Shown here piece after piece: positions 6,161-15,474 of a stretch of 64,000 nt of DNA. The notes beneath the pieces were generated by a model, which saw only the letters and a program-made list of their open reading frames with translations, did not search any database and had not been told where the DNA came from. The stretch lies in assembly GCA_017849575.1 (NCBI GenBank), contig JAFIGV010000015.1:310001-374000 (forward strand), read 5' to 3'. Source of the stretch: Flavipsychrobacter sp. GTDB taxonomy: Bacteria; Bacteroidota; Bacteroidia; Chitinophagales; Chitinophagaceae. The number at the start of each line of letters is the position of its first letter. Within the stretch, counting starts at the first letter, position 1. Position numbers and translations under genes: made by a program.

Positions 6161-7783
6161 CTAAGGATCAACGATAATCTTTTGTGCGGCATGTTCGGTT
6201 TCGGAATCGAGAATGAGCATGTAGGTAGTGGCACAGGAGCCCTCGCGCGTGTGGAAACGATAGCTGTTGTCGCCGGCGGGTTGATGACGCAGGGTGATAT
6301 CCTCAACTTTCCGTCCCTCATGATTGATGAGCTGCAGATGTACATCCTGTGCTGACTTCAAAAAATACTTCACCATAAAATGTCCGTCGGAAGGGTTGGG
6401 ATAGACCATCATTTGCAGACTGCTCTTGCTTTGCTCGTTGAGCTGATGTACCGATGAAGTACTGTTGCGAATGAGCAACACCTTGTAGATCACGCTGCTG
6501 GCGCTGCTTTGCGTGCCGTCATTTACCCAGAACACATTGGGCGCTGTGCTGCTGATGCCGCCATAAATATATCCGGCAAGGGTGGTGTCGGCAGTGAGCT
6601 GATCGAGGTTGAGCACTTCATTGGGATACTGTGGCAACGCAAGGTTGTGAATGAATTCGGCACTTGCTCCCAGCAGTCCGGGCATTTCTACCGGTAGCTT
6701 ATATTCTGCCATCGTGCCATTGGCAGTACGGGTGACACGGGCTATGGTTTTTACAAACGGAGCATTGTTGTCCTGTACCAGAATTCCTGAGCTATCAAAA
6801 AACTGGGCAATACCGCCAAAGAAAATCGTGTGCATTTCATTTTGCGCAGCCGAGTACACGGGCAGGGTAGGACAGTGATAATGATTATAATATTGCTGGA
6901 AGCTCGTGTTGACGGCAAAGCCGCTGCTGTCCACATTTACAGGTTGAAGGAAGGGTAGGTCCACCGTGGGTTGAAACACACCCGAAAACATCGTAATGCC
7001 TTCTTCACCATTGGGCATGATCTGCGGTTCTGCATTATAATCGCGGCGGTGCAATTCTACCGTATCGACATAGGGTGTACGCCAGTTGATGGTAATATTG
7101 GTTCCGTTGTCCGTCAGTTCAAACCTTTTTACGCTGTTCGTATATTCCTGTATAAAGCCCGGACCGTTGTTGGGCCCCATGGGATTATATCTTCCCAAAA
7201 ATTTCTGACCGCCCAGGAGATACCAGGTATTGTAGATTTTCTTCAGTCGTCCGCCCGTGATCTGAAAGCCAGGATCAGAGATTTGTCGGAAGTAAGCGGT
7301 GAAGGCCGTGTTTTGGATCACAGCATTGATCACATCGGCAATTTTTATTGCAGTGAGATTTGGAAAAGTAGTATGATCGCCCAACGTAGCGCTGTAGCCA
7401 TATCCGCCGAAGCAGTAGAGATAGCCGTTTTCCTGAAAAAACTCCATGTTGGTACTGCTCAGTTGCTCCTGCATAGCTTGCGGCAGCGAGGTCATGGGTG
7501 CGGTCCAGCTTTGCTGGTTTACCGGATCTACCACAATGAGCGAAGTATTATGTCCTGCCACATCGAAAGTAGCCCAGGGTTGCCGCCGGTGCAGTCCGTC
7601 GAGTCTTCCGCCTACGATCAGCCATTTTCCACCGGCCTGTCCGAAGGAGTACGCTTGTAATCCACCCAGGCCGTTGATCGTAACCGGCTCCAGCGCTATG
7701 TCGAAGGGTGTACTTTGCGCACCCGCGAACAGGGGAGAGATGATCAGACTAATGGCGGTAAGTAACTTGTGACGCAGTTTCAT
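6161..7783 (-). CDS. kelch-like surface protein with T9SS C-terminal sorting domain
   Basis: The protein (540 aa) has a signal peptide (ending about AGAQ), then repeats with the look of kelch blades: WLIVGGRLDG, LYCFGGYGY, WYLLGGQKF, TIFFGGIAQF, YIYGGISS. This implies a beta-propeller. The last 80 residues start with MVYPNPSDGHF and end in KIIVDP, the type A T9SS sorting domain, so the protein is predicted to be exported across both membranes and attached to or released from the surface. No enzyme residues are recognised. It converges on the carboxylase gene with 9 bp between stops and is separated by 196 bp of featureless DNA from the anti-sigma gene. Confidence 0.8.
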   Translation of the reverse strand: MKLRHKLLTAISLIISPLFAGAQSTPFDIALEPVTINGLGGLQAYSFGQAGGKWLIVGGRLDGLHRRQPWATFDVAGHNTSLIVVDPVNQQSWTAPMTSLPQAMQEQLSSTNMEFFQENGYLYCFGGYGYSATLGDHTTFPNLTAIKIADVINAVIQNTAFTAYFRQISDPGFQITGGRLKKIYNTWYLLGGQKFLGRYNPMGPNNGPGFIQEYTNSVKRFELTDNGTNITINWRTPYVDTVELHRRDYNAEPQIMPNGEEGITMFSGVFQPTVDLPFLQPVNVDSSGFAVNTSFQQYYNHYHCPTLPVYSAAQNEMHTIFFGGIAQFFDSSGILVQDNNAPFVKTIARVTRTANGTMAEYKLPVEMPGLLGASAEFIHNLALPQYPNEVLNLDQLTADTTLAGYIYGGISSTAPNVFWVNDGTQSSASSVIYKVLLIRNSTSSVHQLNEQSKSSLQMMVYPNPSDGHFMVKYFLKSAQDVHLQLINHEGRKVEDITLRHQPAGDNSYRFHTREGSCATTYMLILDSETEHAAQKIIVDP

Positions 7784-7979
7784 GAACTTTTAGTTTTTTG
7801 AGATCAGCCCTTTATGCTGTAAGCAGAAATCGATCTGCCGCAAAAAAGACCAGACTAATTTTAACCAAAAGTAAATGTGGTTACCGCGGAAGACGGTGAC
7901 AATAGTTACGTTGAAAACCGGATACAAATGTTGATTTTCCGTTCCTGTTGCCGGGCGATGGAAGGAAACCCCGGCAGGG

Positions 7980-9098
7980 TTACCGGCCCAGCACGTTGAA
8001 CTTAAGTTGAATTTGGAGGTAGCGGCGATCGAGAAAATCGGTGCGGCTATTCACCAGATTGTTTACGCCCTGACGGTAAAGAATGCCTGCTCTGAGCCGC
8101 GGTGATAAAGCTACTTCTGTCTTTCCGGTAAAACCGAGATCGGTGACCGGAATGGTTTTGACTTCGTTGTTGATCTCTACCAGGTCATTATCGTTGCTGA
8201 GCAGTTGTTGCACATCTGCGCCCACACCCACCGAAACGTTTTTGATGAGTTCATAACCCACCGACGGGTTGAGCTGAACATAAAGCAGATGAGCTTCTTT
8301 GTAGTCTATCGGTGCCTTGTTGACCCATGCAGTTTGTTGTTGTTGCGCAGTAAAACTCTGTCCCGCGGTATTGCTTACCATGGCGAGATCTCCCTGAACG
8401 AACAATTTTCCACCGATTTTCTGCTTTGCGGAAATACCTGCCGTATAGCCGGTATTCAGGGAGCCGTAGTTCATACCGCCCAAAAGGCTGAAGCTCGTTT
8501 TTCGTTGTGCTAACTGTGCCGGTACAGGAGGGTTATCCGATGGGGATGTCTGTAACATGCGCTGATTTGTGGCTACCGTAGTTGCATGTGTTTCAGTGGT
8601 AGGAGGTGTTACCGACGGTGTGGTCGCACGCTCTGCCCGGGGGCTCGTTACTGTTGTTTCTGTGTTCGCCGCCATTTCCGGCACCTCGCCACCCGATCCT
8701 TGCGCCACTGCCGGCGTTGCTTGTGGCTTCTTACGGGCAAAGACCGCCGCCGGAATATTGTTTGGGCTGGTTTCTATGGGTGCGTCTTCGTGGGGCGCGG
8801 CTTCTGCTGCCCGGGCCAGAGATGTTTGGTGTGCCGGTAGGTCGGAGGGTTTTTGTTCCAGACTCAGTTCGCGTTGCGAGGCGGCAGTATCCCGATGAAA
8901 ATACCATGCTGCGCCGGAGATGGCTATTGCTACTGCTGCAGCTACTCCGGCCAGTTTCCACCAGGGTAGGGCCACCGGTTTGCGGGATGCAGAAACGGGC
9001 AACCGCCTGGAAAGCTTTTCCCAGTTTGCAGGGTCGTAGGCAAACTCAAATTGGTCAAATTTGTCGTTTAGCAGCCTGTCAAACTCGTTTTTGTTCAT
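7980..9098 (-). CDS. anti-sigma-like protein fused to a C-terminal outer-membrane beta-barrel-like domain
   Basis: The protein (372 aa) starts with a cytoplasmic stretch (1-45) that could bind the sigma factor encoded just upstream, then one membrane helix (about 47-66, WWKLAGVAAAVAIAIS), a long Ala/Pro/Thr-rich linker (70-200), and a C-terminal third made of alternating amphipathic strands (FSLLGGMNYGS, LFVQGDLAMVS, VSVGVGADV, RLRAGILYRQ) ending in an aromatic/hydrophobic strand. It overlaps the sigma gene by 20 bp, so the two are coupled. One chain that crosses the inner membrane and carries a barrel-like module is topologically odd; the linker would have to span the periplasm. Similar layouts are known in Bacteroidota. 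Confidence 0.7.
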   Translation of the reverse strand: MNKNEFDRLLNDKFDQFEFAYDPANWEKLSRRLPVSASRKPVALPWWKLAGVAAAVAIAISGAAWYFHRDTAASQRELSLEQKPSDLPAHQTSLARAAEAAPHEDAPIETSPNNIPAAVFARKKPQATPAVAQGSGGEVPEMAANTETTVTSPRAERATTPSVTPPTTETHATTVATNQRMLQTSPSDNPPVPAQLAQRKTSFSLLGGMNYGSLNTGYTAGISAKQKIGGKLFVQGDLAMVSNTAGQSFTAQQQQTAWVNKAPIDYKEAHLLYVQLNPSVGYELIKNVSVGVGADVQQLLSNDNDLVEINNEVKTIPVTDLGFTGKTEVALSPRLRAGILYRQGVNNLVNSRTDFLDRRYLQIQLKFNVLGR

Positions 9099-9666
9099 AC
9101 AACTTGGTGTCGTTATCTGCAGGTTTCAATTTCTTTTGCAACTGTGTACGCGCATGGTGCAAATGCCAGGACGAAGTACTTTCACTGATCTCCAACAATT
9201 TGCCGATCTCTTTATGTGAAAATCCGTCGAAGACGTACAGGTTGAATACGGTTTTTGATACGGGCGGCAAGGTCTGGATCAATCCCAGCAATTCTTTAAA
9301 CTCAATGTGGTGCAGTACTTCTGCGTTTACGGGCACCTGCAGTTCGTCGTTGGCTGACGCTGCATGACTTAGCTGCAGGCTGTTTTTCAGTTGTTTGCTT
9401 TTCAGATAGTCAAGGCAGGTGTTGACCACAATCCTCTTCATCCAACCCTCAAACGAACCAGAGCCTAAAAACCGGTCCACATGATGAAAGATCCTCAGAA
9501 AGCTGTCATTCAGCAACTGCTCGGCATCTTCCATGTTTTTGGCATATCGGGCACATATTTTAAGAAACAGGCTGTAATAGTGCTGGTACAGATATTCCTG
9601 ATACGTCCGGTCATTTTTCCGGCAGCCATTTATTATTTCCTGTTCAGAATATAAGGGCATGGGCAA
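9079..9666 (-). CDS. ECF RNA polymerase sigma factor
   Basis: The protein (195 aa) is a group 4 sigma-70 factor. Region 2 is YQHYYSLFLKICARYAKNMEDAEQLLNDSFLRIFHHVDRF without the first residues, and is followed by the -10-contacting segment FEGWMKRIVVNTCLDYLK. Region 4 is LPPVSKTVFNLYVFDGFSHKEIG, followed by SESTSSWHLHHARTQLQKKL. There are no extra C-terminal domains. The gene overlaps the anti-sigma/barrel gene, its presumed regulator. The target regulon is unknown. Confidence 0.88.
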   Translation of the reverse strand: MPMPLYSEQEIINGCRKNDRTYQEYLYQHYYSLFLKICARYAKNMEDAEQLLNDSFLRIFHHVDRFLGSGSFEGWMKRIVVNTCLDYLKSKQLKNSLQLSHAASANDELQVPVNAEVLHHIEFKELLGLIQTLPPVSKTVFNLYVFDGFSHKEIGKLLEISESTSSWHLHHARTQLQKKLKPADNDTKLYEQKRV

Positions 9667-9738
9667 GTGCGATGCATGTACAACCTAAACGCTATCCGTC
9701 CAAAGTTATTACTGTTTTCATGCAAACAATCCTGCCGG

Positions 9739-9855
9739 TTAAAATAATGTAACAATAGCCAAAAGCGCAATTAAAGAACTGAGATAGAGTGTAATCTTTA
9801 CCGCTGCACTGTCTTCAGCAACGTCTGTTTTTACATGTTGACTTAATGTGATCAT
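9739..9855 (-). CDS. 38-residue single-helix membrane microprotein (candidate)
   Basis: A short ATG-to-TAA frame gives 38 residues: a polar start (MITLSQHVKTDVAEDSAAVK), then one hydrophobic helix of about 18 residues ending at the C-terminus (LYLSSLIALLAIVTLF). This tail-anchored layout is typical of genuine bacterial microproteins. It lies alone in the 240-bp gap upstream of the sigma gene, on the same strand. I know no family for it; chance remains possible. Confidence 0.35.
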   Translation of the reverse strand: MITLSQHVKTDVAEDSAAVKITLYLSSLIALLAIVTLF

Positions 9856-9906
9856 CTCGTCGGGTTTAAATTCTCAAAAAAATCCTCTGCTGCCTTACAG
9901 ACGAAT

Positions 9907-12900
9907 ATGTGGGCAGGTCCCCTGGGTTTGGAGATAAATTTTTATTTGTGTCATTGGTTCGCGGGCGCCCCCGCCATACCATGCGCCCTCGGTTTGCCGT
10001 TATTGCTGTATCTTTCAACACCTTCGGATACTTTTAAAATAAGGCGTTTGCGGCAGTCTTGCGGACGGATATTGCTTTCTGTGTTTCTTTTTCTCTCTGC
10101 CTCCGTTTTGCACGCACAAACCGGATCGGCCTCCTTATTCTCAAATATCCGTTACCGAAACTTTGCCGTCACAGACACCATCCGGCTCGATTCGCTTTCT
10201 GTAGTGCCAGCCTCGGTAGTGGTGAGTGGGGTGCCGGATAGTCAGTATTATTTGGTTCCGGCAACTGCACTGCTCATCTGGCGCCGGGTGCCCGCACTCG
10301 ATTCCGTTCACATTCGTTACCGGGTGCTGCCTGTAGATTTCGGCAAAGTCTATGTTCACAAGAGTCGAAAACTAATTGATTCCAATATTGTGTCGCTGAT
10401 CTACCGGATGGAGGATCAGGACAAGGGAAATTTTGTAAATCTTAATCAGCTCGACTATAACGGAAGCTATGGGCGCAGCATATCGCTGGGGAACAATCAG
10501 GATGTGGTGCTTAATTCGCAGTTCAACTTGCAGGCAAACGGGTATATCCTCGACAGCATCCGGCTGGAGGCCGCCATTACGGATAATTCGGTGCCTTTTC
10601 AGCCGGAAGGCAATACACAGAGGCTACAGGAGTTCGATCAGATCTACATCCGGCTAAGCAAAAAGAAACATTTGCTGCAATTGGGCGATTATAATCTGGA
10701 AAGTCCGCCCGGGTATTTTCTCAAATATTTTAAGCGCGTGCAGGGTGTGTTTTATCAAACCGAATTTCCTCTTTCCCGGCGCTTGACGAACAAAGTAGGA
10801 CTAAGCGGTTCGGTTTCAAAAGGGCAGTTCGCCCGAAATATTTTTCAGGGTGAAGAAGGCAATCAGGGTCCCTACAAACTCAGTGGTAACAATGGGGAGC
10901 AATTCTTTATCGTATTGGCGGGCACAGAGCGCGTATTTGTAGATAATGTGCTCATGCAGCGTGGAGAAAACGCAGATTATGTGATCAATTATAATACCGG
11001 AGAGGTGCGTTTCATGCCCCGAAAAATGATCAGCAAAGACTCGCGGATACAGGTTGAATTTGAATATCAGGACCGCAACTACCTAAATTCCCTTCTGTAT
11101 GGATTCGACGAGGTTCAGGTGGGTAAAAAACTCAATATCCGGTTCAATGCCTACTCCAATCAGGACGCAAAAAACCAGCCCTACCTCCAGAGCCTTAATG
11201 CGGCACAGAAGCAGTTTCTTGCAGGCATCGGCGACTCGGTACAAAATGCCTTTTATCCCAACTTCTCTGCAGACACCTTTGCTGCCAACAAAATTTTGTA
11301 TCGGATGACGGACACGGTGGTCGGTGGTCTTTATTACGACTCGGTGTTTGTCTATTCCACTCAGCCAGACAGTACGCTCTATAACGTCGGTTTCTCCTTT
11401 GTCGGCTCAGGCAAGGGCGATTACATCATTTCATCCGGCAACGCCAACGGCCGCGCGTACGACTGGGTAGCGCCGGTGAATGGACAGCGGCAGGGAAATT
11501 ATGCGCCGGTACAGTTGTTGATAACACCCAAAAAACAACAGGTTTTCACGCTCACCAGCCACTACCAGATCGATTCGCTGAAATCGCTGAATATTGAAAT
11601 AGGCACCAGTAACTATGACCCCAATCTGTTTTCGAAACGGGATGATCAGAACCACTGGGGAGTGGCCACCAAAGTGCAGTATGACGAACGGCGGAAGATC
11701 AAAGCTGCCGATACAGGAAAGCAAGACTGGATATGGCAAAACCATGTCTCTTACGAGTATGTGCAAAGCAGATTCCGGGCCATTGCTCCCTATCGGAATG
11801 TGGAATTTGGACGCGACTGGAACGTGCCCCTCGCGGGTGAAAAGCCCGATGAGCACCTCACTTACCTGAGTACCCGCCTGCAAACACCGCGGTCGGGCGC
11901 TGTAGGCTACACGTTTTCCGGCTATCTGCGCGGCACGGATTATCGCGGATATAAGAATATACTGAGCTATGATTTTCAATCTTCGAGATGGAAAGCCGGT
12001 TTCGTGGGTAATGTCCTTGTGGCAACTGACACGTTTCAGTACAGCCGGTTTTACCGCCCATCTGTCCTGGCAGAATATTTTTTACCACGCCTGATGAAAA
12101 CCTACGCCGGCGTCCGTTATCAACTGGAACACGACGAGATCCGCCAAAAGCATTCGGATACGCTGCTGCCGGCCTCTTTCTCATTCGACATCAGTTCGGC
12201 CTGGCTGCGCACAGCCGATGGTCAGAAGACTTTCTGGAGCATCAACTATTTTACCCGCCGCGATAGAATACCCTATCAGAACAAGCTGCTGCAAATAGAT
12301 CATAGTCATAATGTGGAAATCAGGCTGGGTTTATCACAATGGAAAAATCATCTGATCAACTTTACGGGTTCTTACCGCAAACTAATAATAGACGATACTG
12401 CTCATACCCGGCTGCTTCCTGAAGAAACCTTGCTGGGGCGACTGGAATATTCCGGCCACCTCGCCAAAAACGCGTTTGGTGTGAACAGTCTCTATGAGTT
12501 CGGTTCCGGTCAGGAACAACGGCGTTCTTACACTTTTGTGGAAGTGCCGGCTGGCCAGGGTATGTATATGTGGAACGACTACAACGGCGATGGCGTGCAG
12601 CAGGCAAATGAGTTTGAACTGGCTTTGTATCCGGACCAAAAGCGTTTCATTAAGGTGTTTACCGCCACTAATGAATATGTGAAGGTGAACTTTGTCAACT
12701 TCAATTTTATGCTCACCATCGATCCCGCAGTGTTTTGGTACGGTAAAGAACAGAATGCATTGAAGAAGTTTATTTCGAGGCTTTCTTCCCAAACTTCCGT
12801 GCAAATTGGCAATCGGCTGCTGGCCGGGGAGGGCCTGAGGGCTTACAATCCTTTCGTGGGCGTGCTCAGCGATACCAGCATCATCATCACCAACACCTCT

Positions 12901-13536
12901 TTAAGCAACAGTATTTATTTCAATCGCTCGGATCCGCGCTGGGGGCTCGACTACAATCTTATTTATAATGCCGGCAAGCAACTGCTCACCTACGGCATAG
13001 AGGGTAGTCAGAGTAGCCAGCATTTATATAAACTACGCTGGAACATTGTTCGTCCGGTAACGGTTACCGCCGCAGCTCGCCACGGCCACCGGTACTATGC
13101 GTCTGCGCTCGATGATGGCAGAAGCTACCGAATCGCACAATGGTCTGCCGAGCCTTCTATTACCTGGTTGCATCAATCGGTATTGCGGATCACAGGCGGT
13201 CTAAAGTATGAGCAGCGGACCAACGAACCCGCCTATGGCGGCGAAGAAGCGGTGCTGAAGTCGGGCCAGCTTGAGCTGCGCTACAGTAAAGCTGCACTGG
13301 GCGTGATACAACTGCGTGGTACGTTCACCAATATTGATTTCGACGGCAAGATCACGGCGCCGGTCGCCTTCAGCCTGCTGGAGTCTTTACAGCCGGGTGC
13401 TAATTATCTCTGGTATATGAACTGGCAACGACGGGTCGGTAATGGTATCGAAATATCGCTTGAATATGAAGGTAGAAAACCAGGAGCGTCAGCCATTATC
13501 CATACGGGCAGAATGAGCATACGGGCCATTCTTTAA
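9907..13536 (+). CDS. very large predicted outer-membrane beta-barrel protein of unknown function
   Basis: The frame is 1,209 codons from ATG 9907, but a classical signal peptide (RILLSVFLFLSASVLHAQ) begins only near residue 52. The in-frame TTG at 10048 would put it at the N-terminus and is probably closer to the true start. After cleavage there is an immunoglobulin-like region (to about residue 150), then some 900 residues of alternating hydrophobic/polar strands with many aromatic residues, ending in MSIRAIL. A short motif NADYVINYNTGEVRFMPR (about 360) recurs in Bacteroidota surface proteins. DYNGDGVQQANEFELA near residue 890 looks like a calcium-binding EF-hand-type loop. I infer a large barrel or translocon-like protein but recognise no named family. 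Confidence 0.65.
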   Translation: MWAGPLGLEINFYLCHWFAGAPAIPCALGLPLLLYLSTPSDTFKIRRLRQSCGRILLSVFLFLSASVLHAQTGSASLFSNIRYRNFAVTDTIRLDSLSVVPASVVVSGVPDSQYYLVPATALLIWRRVPALDSVHIRYRVLPVDFGKVYVHKSRKLIDSNIVSLIYRMEDQDKGNFVNLNQLDYNGSYGRSISLGNNQDVVLNSQFNLQANGYILDSIRLEAAITDNSVPFQPEGNTQRLQEFDQIYIRLSKKKHLLQLGDYNLESPPGYFLKYFKRVQGVFYQTEFPLSRRLTNKVGLSGSVSKGQFARNIFQGEEGNQGPYKLSGNNGEQFFIVLAGTERVFVDNVLMQRGENADYVINYNTGEVRFMPRKMISKDSRIQVEFEYQDRNYLNSLLYGFDEVQVGKKLNIRFNAYSNQDAKNQPYLQSLNAAQKQFLAGIGDSVQNAFYPNFSADTFAANKILYRMTDTVVGGLYYDSVFVYSTQPDSTLYNVGFSFVGSGKGDYIISSGNANGRAYDWVAPVNGQRQGNYAPVQLLITPKKQQVFTLTSHYQIDSLKSLNIEIGTSNYDPNLFSKRDDQNHWGVATKVQYDERRKIKAADTGKQDWIWQNHVSYEYVQSRFRAIAPYRNVEFGRDWNVPLAGEKPDEHLTYLSTRLQTPRSGAVGYTFSGYLRGTDYRGYKNILSYDFQSSRWKAGFVGNVLVATDTFQYSRFYRPSVLAEYFLPRLMKTYAGVRYQLEHDEIRQKHSDTLLPASFSFDISSAWLRTADGQKTFWSINYFTRRDRIPYQNKLLQIDHSHNVEIRLGLSQWKNHLINFTGSYRKLIIDDTAHTRLLPEETLLGRLEYSGHLAKNAFGVNSLYEFGSGQEQRRSYTFVEVPAGQGMYMWNDYNGDGVQQANEFELALYPDQKRFIKVFTATNEYVKVNFVNFNFMLTIDPAVFWYGKEQNALKKFISRLSSQTSVQIGNRLLAGEGLRAYNPFVGVLSDTSIIITNTSLSNSIYFNRSDPRWGLDYNLIYNAGKQLLTYGIEGSQSSQHLYKLRWNIVRPVTVTAAARHGHRYYASALDDGRSYRIAQWSAEPSITWLHQSVLRITGGLKYEQRTNEPAYGGEEAVLKSGQLELRYSKAALGVIQLRGTFTNIDFDGKITAPVAFSLLESLQPGANYLWYMNWQRRVGNGIEISLEYEGRKPGASAIIHTGRMSIRAIL

Positions 13537-14276
13537 CGGGAGTGTACCCTACCTGCGCGCAGTAAAATGGGAAACCTGACTTCTTTTTGTTCATCGGCTG
13601 GCCATAGCTCTGAAAGCTGGGCCAGCAGGGGCGCCATTGGATCGTATGCGTTTTTCTGTACAAAATGCTTATAGGCCGACCAGGTGTGTACATAACCCAG
13701 AAAATGTTGCCGCGACCACAGGTATTTCTGTACAAATTCAGGCGCTTTTTCTTCCTGAAAGGGAAAGGGTATCGTCTGGTAATCTTCATCCACAAACCGG
13801 CGCTCTTTATCCCAATAGTTGCCCAGTACCTGTCGGTAAAGCTGCTGCACCCATGCATCCACAGGCTTGTTTATACTCAACAGTCCGTAGCCGATCGCCG
13901 CAATTAGGGCGCCTTGCCGGGCAACGCTCCTTACGCCGGCGTAGAACTTTTCGAAATCGAACCAATGGATGGCCTGCGCTACGGTAATGAGGTCGAAGGT
14001 GTCGGGGGGAAAAGAGGGTGCTGCCGCATCTTGTATGCTGTAGTGAATATTGGGAGCCGGCGCAGCATGTGCTATCTGGTTTTCACTGATGTCGGTGGCA
14101 AAGACCTGCGCAAACCGCTGGGAAAGTATATGTGCCACCTGACCTGTACCCGTGCCGCAGTCCCAGGCGTTTTCGAAAGATGAAAGCAGGCTGTACAGAT
14201 ATTCAAAAACAGCGGCGGGATAAGTAGGCCGGTAGCGTGCGTATAGATCGGAGCCGGAGGAGAAGTTATCTTTCAT
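13533..14276 (-). CDS. class I SAM-dependent methyltransferase
   Basis: The protein (247 aa) has the Rossmann-type SAM fold: motif I AWDCGTGTGQVA (about 38-49), an acidic residue at the end of strand 2 (FATDIS), and DLITVAQAIHWFD, the post-motif typical of the Methyltransf_11/UbiE-like group. The N-terminal YARYRPTYP is a signature of a family of small-molecule methyltransferases related to trans-aconitate methyltransferase. The substrate is unknown. The last codons overlap the tail of the large barrel gene by 4 bp, convergently; 6 bp separate it from the OmpA gene upstream. Confidence 0.85.
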   Translation of the reverse strand: MKDNFSSGSDLYARYRPTYPAAVFEYLYSLLSSFENAWDCGTGTGQVAHILSQRFAQVFATDISENQIAHAAPAPNIHYSIQDAAAPSFPPDTFDLITVAQAIHWFDFEKFYAGVRSVARQGALIAAIGYGLLSINKPVDAWVQQLYRQVLGNYWDKERRFVDEDYQTIPFPFQEEKAPEFVQKYLWSRQHFLGYVHTWSAYKHFVQKNAYDPMAPLLAQLSELWPADEQKEVRFPILLRAGRVHSR

Positions 14277-14282
14277 AGAAGT

Positions 14283-15167
14283 CTATTTGTCCAATATCCT
14301 GATCTCCACTCTCCGGTTAATGGAGGCTTCCTCTTCGGTTTGTTCGTCGGCTATGATGGGTCGGCTACGTCCATAACCAGCATACTGAAGCCGGCGGGCA
14401 TCGATACCGCGGGCTTTTAGCCATTCGTAGATAAATCTGGCGCGGTTTACTGAAAGGTCCAGTTGGTGGCTGTCCAGATCCAGGGCATCGCTCACGGCGG
14501 TCACGCAGCATACATGTCCTTCTATCCTGATCACCATATATGGGTTCTCCTGAAGGGCAGCCAGCAGCATGTCCAGGTCTTCATAAGAATCTTGTTTTGG
14601 AAAATGGCGTCCCATCGGAAAGTAGATGTTCTTCAGAATAAAGCTGCGTCCCTTACCAATACTGCTGATGTCGAAGCCGGGGTCGGAAGTAGAAGGCGGC
14701 ACCATCACTTTTTCAGATGGGCGCATCACGATCATGGTATCGCGGGGTTTGGTTTTTTTGGGGGCATATTCCATCACAATATCCACCCGGCGGTCTTCGG
14801 CAACTCCTCTCGAACCTCTCAGCGTATCTTTTCTTTTTACCTCTCCTTTGCCCACGAGGGTCTTGATCTGGGTTGATTTTAATCCCGACTGAATCAGGTA
14901 GTTTTTTACGTTAGAAGCGCGCTGCCGCGAAAGCATCAGGTTATACTCATCGGTGTTGAGGTAGTCTGCATATCCGATGATGGAAATCGGCACACTGTTA
15001 TTGATTTTATTGACGTAAAAAAGTGAGTCAACGAAGTGTACCGCGGAAGCATTAAGCGTGGCTACATCGAGCGGAAAGTAAACGGAGAAAGTATCGTTCT
15101 TCTTTTGTGCTGCCGCATACAGAGTGCTGAAAAGAAAAAAGAACAATAACAATCGTTTCATCTGCAT
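14283..15167 (-). CDS. protein with two OmpA-like peptidoglycan-binding domains
   Basis: The protein (294 aa) has a signal peptide (ending YAAAQ) and two OmpA C-terminal-type domains in tandem. The first (about 25-135) contains IIGYADY, the NLMLSRQRASNVKNYL helix and the closing DRRVDIVM. The second (about 170-292) contains RIEGHVCC, the LSVNRARFIYEWL helix, YAGYGRSRP and NRRVEIRIL. Each domain keeps the Asp/Arg pair that binds diaminopimelate in peptidoglycan. The second carries an unusual Cys pair (HVCC) at the start of its variable loop. No outer-membrane barrel is present, so it is probably periplasmic. It may share a transcript with the methyltransferase downstream. Confidence 0.85.
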   Translation of the reverse strand: MQMKRLLLFFFLFSTLYAAAQKKNDTFSVYFPLDVATLNASAVHFVDSLFYVNKINNSVPISIIGYADYLNTDEYNLMLSRQRASNVKNYLIQSGLKSTQIKTLVGKGEVKRKDTLRGSRGVAEDRRVDIVMEYAPKKTKPRDTMIVMRPSEKVMVPPSTSDPGFDISSIGKGRSFILKNIYFPMGRHFPKQDSYEDLDMLLAALQENPYMVIRIEGHVCCVTAVSDALDLDSHQLDLSVNRARFIYEWLKARGIDARRLQYAGYGRSRPIIADEQTEEEASINRRVEIRILDK

Positions 15168-15474
15168 GTCGTTTCCAAATACAATGTATCAAAAACCACC
15201 GGCATTTCAAAAGCGAAGGCTATGGGGCTGGTATGGGTTGTGTCGCGTGCGGGTGCTTGTCAGGTCATTAAGACAGCAGCAAAAGGTAGGTTAGGAAAAT
15301 ACTGCAGTTCTTTTCGCGTGGCGATAGACTTTGTGTCACGGACTTCAGACAGCCTCTGCAAAAATGACTTCGGAAAATCAATGGATTGGAATTTGGGAAC
15401 AATTCTTATGCGATGCATTTTCGGTAAATGAGGCCATTGATGAACATCGCCTTCAATTTTTAAAACAACAAAGC
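15168..15474. other. 307-bp region between the OmpA gene and clpB
   Basis: It holds the divergent promoters of the OmpA gene and clpB. An open frame from 15331 joins clpB in frame but adds 48 residues unlike any ClpB. No CIRCE-type inverted repeat (TTAGCACTC-N9-GAGTGCTAA) is visible, and no confident -7/-33 pair was found. Confidence 0.5.

Noticed and set aside
15331-15474. 48-codon N-terminal extension of ClpB
   Set aside because: ClpB proteins begin with [10 protein letters not shown]-like sequence, which starts at 15475; the upstream codons are unlike the family.
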